A stretch of DNA of 64,000 nucleotides from Carettochelys insculpta (lineage: Eukaryota; Chordata; Testudines; Carettochelyidae), in NCBI RefSeq assembly GCF_033958435.1, contig NC_134138.1, positions 26,690,598 through 26,754,597 on the forward strand, written 5' to 3'. Positions 58,026 through 64,000 of the stretch are shown here, in pieces. Under the pieces are notes generated by a model, which was not told the origin of the DNA, ran no database searches, and saw nothing but the letters and a program-made list of their open reading frames with translations. A program made the translations under genes and the position numbers. Position 1 is the first letter of the stretch. Each line of letters opens with the position of its first letter.

Positions 58026-58512
58026 AAGTACCCAGGGTACCCTGTGGAAAGGTGCTACCATACAACATAGGTGAGCTAACTTTTTCTATCAAGCCTCACT
58101 TTTCATCCTTGCAGTTAGCAGACCCTCGCCTGTCTAATGTCATCTAAACTGATGGAAATTTTGGTTCTGTTCATATGAAAAAAAACTTTCCAGAATAAGT
58201 AGGAAAATAAGTTTGTAGAATGTAAAAACGTTATTAATTAGCATGTACATGTAAATACACAGACATAAAAACAGTAACATATCTCAACATTTTTATTAGA
58301 TGGATGATCCTGAGACCTAGCAGCCAATTATGCCCTTAAAAATGTCACAACCCCCCCCAAGGGGGTCAGGCTCCTACTTTGCTCACCCCTGACATAGAGT
58401 ACAGTAAGTCTAGGGCCCTATCAAATTCACTGTCCATTTTGTTCCAATTCACAGTCATGGGATTTTGAAAATCCTAAATCTCATTACTTCAGCAATTTAA
58501 ATCTGAAGTTTT
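58026..58512. other. Intergenic
   Basis: No recognised feature. Confidence 0.4.
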
Positions 58513-58563
58513 ACAGAAGCAACGAGGGGTCCTGTGGCACCTTATAGACTAACAGAAATGTAT

Positions 58564-58601
58564 GAGCATAAGCTTTCGTGGGCAAAGACCCACTTCGTCA
58601 G
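58564..58601 (-). ncRNA. Hammerhead-like core in the PLE 3' region
   Basis: On the minus strand: CTGACGA, A, GTGGG, 6-nt loop, CCCAC, GAAA, GC-TTAT-GC, TC. The N of CUGANGA is C here. In this copy the core lies in its natural place downstream of the endonuclease frame, linking the short tails to the PLE. Confidence 0.42.
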
Positions 58602-58733
58602 ATGCAGGTAGTGGGAATTTGCAGAGGCAGGTATAAATAGGCAGGCCAGAGCAAGGCTGGAGATAATGAGGTTAACTCAGTCCGGGAGGGTGAGGCCTAC
58701 TACCAGCAGTTGATCTGGAGGTGTGAACACCGA

Positions 58734-59444
58734 GGCTACGTCTACACGTGCACACTACACTGAAATAGCTTATTTCGATGTAGTGACATCGAAATAGTCT
58801 ATTTTGATGAATAACGTCTACACGTCCTCTAGGGCTGGCAACGTCAACATTCAACTTCGACGTTGGGCAGCACCACATCGAAATAGGTGCTGCGAGGGAA
58901 CGTCTACACGCCAAAGTAGCACACATCGAAATAAGGGTGCCAGGAACAGCTGCAGACAGGGTCACAGGGCAGACTCAACAGCAAGCCACTCCCTTAAAGG
59001 GCCCCTGCCAGACACAGTTGCACTAAACAACACAAGATCCACAGAGCCGACAACTGGTTGCAGACCCTGTGCATGCAGCATGGATCCCCAGCTGCAGCAG
59101 CAGCAGCCAGAAGCCCTGGGCTAAGGGCTGCTGCACACGGTGACCATAGAGCCCCGCAGGGGCTGGAGAGAGAGCGTCTCTCAACCCCTCAGCTGATGGC
59201 TGCCATGGCGGACCCCGCTATTTCGATGGTGCAGGACGAAGATCGTCTACACGTGCCCTACTTCGACATTCAACTTCGAAGTAAGGTGCTATTCCCATCC
59301 CCTCATGGGGTTAGTGACTTCGACGTCTCGCCACCTAACGTCGATTTCAACTTCGAAATAGCGCCCAACACGTGTAACCGTGACAGGCGCTATTTCGAAG
59401 TTGGCGCCGCTACTTCGAAGTAGCGTGCACGTGTAGACACGGCC
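58734..59444 (+). mobile_element. 711-bp TTCGAA element, copy 4
   Basis: 711 bp inserted in the PLE, flanked by CGA (58731-58733) and CAA (59445-59447); one CpG transition explains the mismatch. The ends are GGCTACGTCTACACGTGC and complement GGCCGTGTCTACACGTGC. Same internal order as copies 1 and 3, with CAG x4 and GGCTGCCATGGCGG at 59198-59211. Exactly the length of copy 1. Confidence 0.92.
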
Positions 59445-59999
59445 CAAGAGAGGAGAAACAGCTTTTGTATTTAGCTAGCCATTCACAGTACTTGTTTAAT
59501 CCTGAGCTCAGGGTGTCAAATTTGCACATGAAATACAGCTCAGCAGTTTCTCTTTGGAGTCTGGTTTTAAATTTTTTTTGCTGTAGGACACCTACTTTTA
59601 AATGTGTTACTGTGTGTCCTGGGAGATTGAAGTGCTCTCCTACAGGCTTTTGTACATTGCTATTTCTGATATCCGACTTGTGTGCATTTATTCTTTTCCG
59701 TAGGGGCTGTCCAGTTTGTCCAATGTATATAGCAGAGGGGCACTGCTGGCACATGATGGCATATATTACATAAGTAGATGTGCAGCTGAATGAACCTGTG
59801 ATGGTGTGACTGACCTGGTTAGGTCCCATGATGGTGTTGCTGGTGCAGATATGTGGGCAGAGCAGGCACCGAGGTTTGTTGCATGGGTAGGTTCCTGAGT
59901 TAGAGTTGCTGTGGTGTGGTGTATAGTTGCTGGTGAGAATTTGCTTCAGGTTGGCAGGTTGTCTGTGGGCAAAAGCCCAAATTAATAAACTGAACATTT

Positions 60000-60940
60000 A
60001 AAAAGTTTTCCTTTTTTTATTTGTCATTCTTATTCGCATTTGCCACATGGTGCTGCTTCATTCATAGCATGTACTCAAGCTAAACAGATACAAGAAACTC
60101 TTCCCGGATGTCCCCGCTCCTACCCAGAGCTATGGAATTCAATAGATCAACACTCTGCCTTTGGAAAAGGGACCCACTTCTAACTGGGTTTGTGCTTGTG
60201 GGTTTATTTGTGAGGTATGTGAACAACCAAATATCTAAACTAATGTCAAAACTGTGGGGTCAGCAATAATACTGGGCTAATAGATAAAGCAAAAATTGTA
60301 GGCTTATTTCACTGGTCTTCATATCTACTTTTTACCACTCCTGTGATGCAAAACAGACATAAAGGCTGTTAGTGGCTGCATGAGTCTTTCCCAGTAATAT
60401 GGAAATCATGGGTATCATTTCCACTCACGTCACATATCATTGCTATGTAGGCACCCATCACTCATCTCCTGATTAGGAAGAGAGAAAAAGTGAATATGCA
60501 GGTGTCTGGAAAGCTAACAAACTTGGGTTATTCTAGACCAAAGTAGGTAGTGACTTCCAAAAAGCAAGCTCCAAATAATTCTGGCTTAGATTTTGTGAAT
60601 CAGTGGTTTAGAGTTACTACATTAGAACTGCTACACCATACTTATTTATTCACAATGTACAAAATGTCTGTTCATACCAGAAGGACAAGTACCATGTGTA
60701 AGTAGATACAATTCAATTGCCTTCAGTAAAGCTACAAACTTATGTAGCTATCCATGTATCTCTACTTCCTTCTCCTGACATTACTTCTCAGTAATTATTT
60801 GTACTACAGCAATGCCTTGAAGCCCTGTGGCTCATTGAACTAGGTATGGTACACACACAAAATCACTGTCCTAAAAAGCCTAAATAAGCAAGGCAGGCAC
60901 ATAGACAAAGAATGGGAGGGGAGCAGAAATATGAAGAGAT
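60000..60940. other. Intergenic
   Basis: Unique-looking; nothing recognised. Confidence 0.4.
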
Positions 60941-60944
60941 TAAA

Positions 60945-61224
60945 GGTGCGTCTACACTAGGAACTAACTTTGAAGCTAGGCACCACTTTGAAGTAGCCAG
61001 GAGAGAGAGTCTACACACATTTTCCCTTACTTTGAAGTTAACTTGAATTCAAAGTTAACTTTGAAGTAGGGAGTGCAACTTGGAAGTCCTTACTCCATTC
61101 CCAGGAATGGAGTAGTGCCCTACTTCGAAGTAGGGTGTGCATAGATGCTCCACTTTGAAGTTGCTTACTTATTGTATTTCAAAGTAAGCAACTTCAAAGT
61201 TATTTTTGTGGTGTAGACACAGCC
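60945..61224. mobile_element. Inverted-repeat element, CTTTGAAGTT subfamily
   Basis: 280 bp. The ends GGTGCGTCTACACTAGGA and complement GGCTGTGTCTACACCAC are inverted. The interior is tiled with AACTTTGAAGT, ACTTCGAAGTAG and complements, like a short relative of the 711-bp family. The flanks AAA and TAA differ by one base. Confidence 0.78.
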
Positions 61225-61370
61225 TAAGTGACTCAACCAAGCTCACTCAACAAGTGATTGAGAGATTTGAGAGCAGAATCCATCTTCCTTAGTCCGAATC
61301 TGATGTCCTATCTATTGGTCCATCTTGCCGTTCTGTACAGTATTCCAGCTTTATCTGTGATGTTTTAGAC

Positions 61371-61510
61371 CTGTGGTGTCCAACCAGTTCTAAAGCAGTA
61401 GCCACAGAGAACTAGCCACATTATTCTGAAAATATATTTATTGTTCAAGGCAACTAGCCACACTCAACCAGCCAAATAGCCACATGTGGCTAATGTGTTG
61501 GATATCACGA
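61371..61510. mobile_element. hAT miniature element, 140 bp
   Basis: Flanked by TTTTAGAC (61363-61370) and TTTTGGAC (61511-61518), an 8-bp duplication with one mismatch. The inverted ends are CTGTGGTGTCCAAC and TCGTGATATCCAAC. The interior repeats TAGCCACA words (AGTAGCCACAG, CTAGCCACATT, CTAGCCACACT, AATAGCCACATG). Confidence 0.83.
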
Positions 61511-61518
61511 TTTTGGAC

Positions 61519-62265
61519 TCAGTACTATGTTAGCTGTAGCTCCTGAGTGGGATAACCGTATGGGGAAAAATATAGTAACTGTGGTTTATAGATTTCCCTT
61601 TAACAAAATCTGCCTCCTGTTTCACCAATGTGCTTAATCTGTGATAATGAAGCCTGTTGTGTTGAACATATTCACTGCCAAAAGAGATTAATTTATTATC
61701 TCCCTCCTGTGGCCAGAGGAGATATTCTGCTCCATATGGCAATATTTCAACTCATTGTCTCAGCCAGACGCGTCTTTAGAGACTACTTGGTTAAAGTGCC
61801 AGGTCCTAATGCGTTTAGCTGAAATTTGCACCAGCTTGGGCAATAATTAAAGAAAAAATAAGTTTTGCTATGTTTATGTCTGCCACTTTTCTGTTAACCC
61901 ATGACAATGATATATCGAATATAATTGGGCCATGATTTGAAAAACAAATTGCTCAATTGCTAGCAAGACACGAAGGACTTAACTTTAGTTCTGCAGCCAG
62001 ATTCCAGCCTGGAGTAGGGTGCCGTCTCCATCTAATACACCCCATTACATGCACTGGCAATTAGTTGGATTAGAAAGACTTGGTAGAGCTAGGAGAAAAG
62101 GAAATACGGTTTGTGTCAGCACTTATTGTACTTGATAGGTTAACACATCTGTAAGGCAAAGAACAGTGAGAAAAGGGATATCGCTGCCTACATAAACTGG
62201 CTAGAATGCAGAAAAAATAGCTGCTGTTTAAGATCTGGAAAAAAAATAGGAGCTAGGTACTGTCT
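61519..62265. other. Intergenic
   Basis: Nothing recognised. Confidence 0.4.
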
Positions 62266-62267
62266 CA

Positions 62268-62330
62268 GAATCATAGAATCATCAGGTTATAAGGGACCAC
62301 AAAGGTCAGCTGGTCTAACCCCCTGCCAAG
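62268..62330 (-). mobile_element. CR1 3' terminus
   Basis: CAGAATCATAGAATCATCAG, then GTTATAAGGGACCACAAAGG and CTAACCCCCTGCC are the complement of the CR1 3' end. Only about 60 bp remain. Confidence 0.75.
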
Positions 62331-62754
62331 TTGCTGGATTTGTTGGCTGCAAAATATCTTTTCTGCCTGCATACCAATAAGATCTTGTGTTTTCTTCAGT
62401 TCTGAGTTTGGCTCTTTGCTGGCCTTATCTCACTGATCCTTGAGCCCTTTCCAGTTCTGTGTTGGTCTCCTTGTCTATGCCGCCCTGCTCCCTTGCGTGC
62501 TGTGTTGTTGGCAGACAGCTTGCTAACTGCTGTGCTGCTCTGCTGAGCAGCCCTTCAAAGATCAGTATTCCAGCTAATTTTCACTTTGCAGCAGCACAGT
62601 GGCGTCAGCAGCCTGGCTGGGGAGTAAGATGAAGGAAGAAATGCCATACTGCGCCAGGAGCTCTAGGCTACAGAATTGACAGCAAAAGAAACAAGAGCTT
62701 CTCTTTTGGTGTGACCATTCTGCCAGGTGGAGCCAGCATCATCCAGGGCATTTT

Positions 62755-62881
62755 CAAATTGCGCATGGATGCCATTATGCTAATGAAGCACTGCATATTC
62801 ATGTCAGCTCCTCATTAGCATCTTCTGAACTGCCTCACTGACATGCCCCCTTCAAAAGGAGGAGCATGTGTAGATACAGCC
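62755..62881. mobile_element. Inverted-repeat element fragment with CTAATGA module
   Basis: ATGCTAATGAAGCACTGCAT, then CTCATTAGCATCTTCTG, CTTCAAAAGGAGGAGC and the end GTGTAGATACAGCC (a complement of GGCTGTATCTACAC). Homologous to 26146-26218 in its right part. Confidence 0.6.
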
Positions 62882-63291
62882 AAAGTGCCTATTTTGAAAT
62901 ATTTTGAAATGCATCTGATGAAGTGGGTCTTTTCCCATGAAAACTTACGCTCCAAAATATCTGTTAGTCTATAAGGTGCCGCAGGACTTCTTGTTGTTCT
63001 TGAAGATACGGACTAACACAGCTACCGCTCTGATATTTTGAAATGGTGATGTTGGACACCATTACAGCTTATTTCAAAATAGTGTTAGTCCATGTCTTAA
63101 CAGCGCATATTTTGAAGTAGCTATTTCAAAATAGGTATTACTCTTCCTGCAATGAGGTTCATGAAATTCAAAATAATGAACCCACTGTTTTGAATTTATT
63201 TCAAAATAGTGTGTGTATAGTGTAGATGTTTGCAAAGTTATTCTGAAACAATGGCTCTTCTTTCGAAATAACTGCTGTGTAGATGTGTAGC
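62882..63291. mobile_element. Inverted-repeat element, TTTTGAAATA subfamily, copy 2, split
   Basis: TATTTTGAAAT, TTATTTCAAAATAGTG, ATTTTGAAGTAGCTATTTC and the right end CTGCTGTGTAGATGTGTAGC show the same tiling as 53456-53841. A PLE tail (62911-63032) sits inside it. Confidence 0.65.
62911..63032 (+). mobile_element. PLE tail copy with full 3' terminus
   Basis: 122 bp between perfect 12-bp duplications ATATTTTGAAAT (62899-62910 and 63033-63044). It starts at the common boundary GCATCTGATGAAG and ends AACACAGCTACCGCTCTG, the full terminus. A damaged hammerhead-like core occupies 62914-62952. Confidence 0.88.
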
Positions 63292-63294
63292 GTA

Positions 63295-63357
63295 AGGTGC
63301 CACAAGACTTTTTGTTATTTGCAAAGCTATAGACTAACACAGCTACCTCTCTCAGAT
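63295..63357 (+). mobile_element. PLE tail copy, 3' 63 bp with full terminus
   Basis: AAGGTGCCACAAGACTTTTT, then GACTAACACAGCTACCTCTC match the last part of 62911-63032 and end at the same place (CTCTCAGAT). Confidence 0.75.
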
Positions 63358-63666
63358 TATTTACCACAAATAGGATTCATAAAGATAAATCAGGAGTAAA
63401 AGTCCAACCCCCAGTATGCTGAGCAATGTCTTTTTCCTCTCAGGTTCTTAAGTCCAACAGTCTAAATATGCGCTTCACATACCCACTCCTTTTCTGCACA
63501 CCGCTCAGAGTTGCTGCAATTGGTGGTTGCAGAGCCCAAATTCAGAGGTGTATCTGCTGAATTCACCTACTGTCATAGGTAGAAGGGAAGTAAAGAGACA
63601 TCTTACATGCTTTCCTGGTCACTTGCCATCTGCCTGCTCACTGCTGTCCACCACAGCTCTACTGGC

Positions 63667-63877
63667 TTTTGGTCACACCTCTCCTCTGCCACCTTGCTGG
63701 CCAGTTGTCACTCCTCTCTGCTGGAGTATGGCTGGCTGCTTGTCATGCCTCTCTGCTGATGCCCTGCTGGCCACTTGTCACACCTCTTGGCCACTATCCT
63801 GATGGCCGCTCGTCTCACTTCTCTGCCACCAACTTGCTGGCTTGCTTGCTGCGTCTCTCCATCACCACCCTGATGGC
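63667..63877 (+). repeat. 35-bp minisatellite, six units
   Basis: Units at 63667, 63702, 63737, 63772, 63807 and 63842 are 35, 35, 35, 35, 35 and 36 bp. Each follows TTGTCACACCTCTCTGCC, a variable middle, then TTGCTGGC or TGATGGC. Partial units flank the array. Because 35 is not a multiple of 3, no repeated peptide is kept in one frame. Confidence 0.85.
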
Positions 63878-64000
63878 TGCCAGCCACATCAGCTGCCATC
63901 CACCTCTTGGCTGTGACTTCTGCCCATCAGTCCCAAGTGATTTCCGCTCCCAGTGATTTCAACTTTTAGCAAGCAAGGTAAAAGAAACACGACTCTAACA

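Larger units (their letters stand above)
58513..59975 (-). mobile_element. Penelope-like element: GIY-YIG endonuclease and 3' region, split by copy 4
   Basis: The minus-strand frame 59997-59410 encodes a PLE C-terminus: HRQPANLKQILTSNYTPHH, a Cys-rich linker CNKPRCLLCPHIC, then GSFSCTSTYVIYAIMCQQCP and SAIYIGQTGQPLRKRINAHK (the GIY strand is VIY, the YIG strand YIGQTG), SDIRNSNVQKPVGEHFNLPG and FKTRLQRETAELYFMCKFD. The R of LRKRI and E of GEHF fit the conserved GIY-YIG Arg and Glu. The nuclease nicks target DNA for retrotransposition. The PLE frame is cut at SCFSSLG by a 711-bp element; the last residues of the open frame belong to that element. The PLE 3' region resumes at 58730 and runs to 58513, stopping at the short 3' end. 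The reverse transcriptase is absent. Confidence 0.9.

Overview
The window reads as a non-coding, repeat-dense stretch of vertebrate nuclear DNA, most likely from a cryptodiran turtle. Reasons: truncated CR1 LINE copies with the sauropsid CR1 3' end, a tRNA-derived SINE of the turtle Cry type (51868-52073, minus), GIY-YIG Penelope-like retroelements (PLEs) with many short tail copies, RTE-type LINE remnants, hAT miniature elements with 8-bp target duplications, and a large set of 250-750 bp inverted-repeat elements whose ends read GGCTACGTCTACAC and that duplicate 3 bp (PIF/Harbinger-like). The species cannot be read from the sequence. I found no host protein-coding exon, rRNA or functional tRNA gene. 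Nearly all open reading frames are chance or lie inside transposons.

Layout. 1-2.4 kb: PLE scrap, RTE fragment, then a CR1-type reverse transcriptase fragment split by a hAT miniature element. 2.4-7.2 kb: mostly unique AT-rich DNA with one TTGAACC inverted-repeat element. 7.2-8.9 kb: minus-strand CR1 carrying two nested DNA transposons, then a fold-back PLE tail. 8.9-13.5 kb: unique DNA and a C-rich tract. 13.5-17.4 kb: degraded PLE-like copy, minus-strand CR1 with a large internal deletion, and the first of four 711-bp TTCGAA elements. 17.4-30 kb: mainly unique DNA with MIR-like remnants, a second fold-back PLE tail, a hAT element and simple repeats. 30-40 kb: a dense cluster (palindromic element, duplicated tRNA-like repeat, third fold-back PLE tail, CR1 with a 243-codon open frame, PLE endonuclease fragment, 711-bp-family copy 2 with an expanded CAG tract). 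40-52 kb: RTE on the minus strand, CR1 3' ends, copy 3, a Charlie/MER1-like hAT element, Cry SINE. 53-64 kb: CR1 split by two abutting inverted-repeat elements, the PLE with the best preserved GIY-YIG domain split by copy 4, further PLE tails, and a 35-bp minisatellite.

The most interesting material is the PLE family. Short tails recur with a common left boundary and two alternative 3' ends about 30-38 nt apart. Three insertions are fold-backs with both 3' ends facing outwards inside one target duplication. The tail also contains a hammerhead-ribozyme-like core (CTGANGA, stem II, GAAA, stem III, UH) whose stem II shows a compensatory change between subfamilies. The nested insertions give a clear relative chronology: CR1, PLE and RTE copies are hosts, and hAT and Harbinger-like elements (and in one case a PLE tail) are guests. 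All family names rest on recognition and comparison within the window; no database search was possible.
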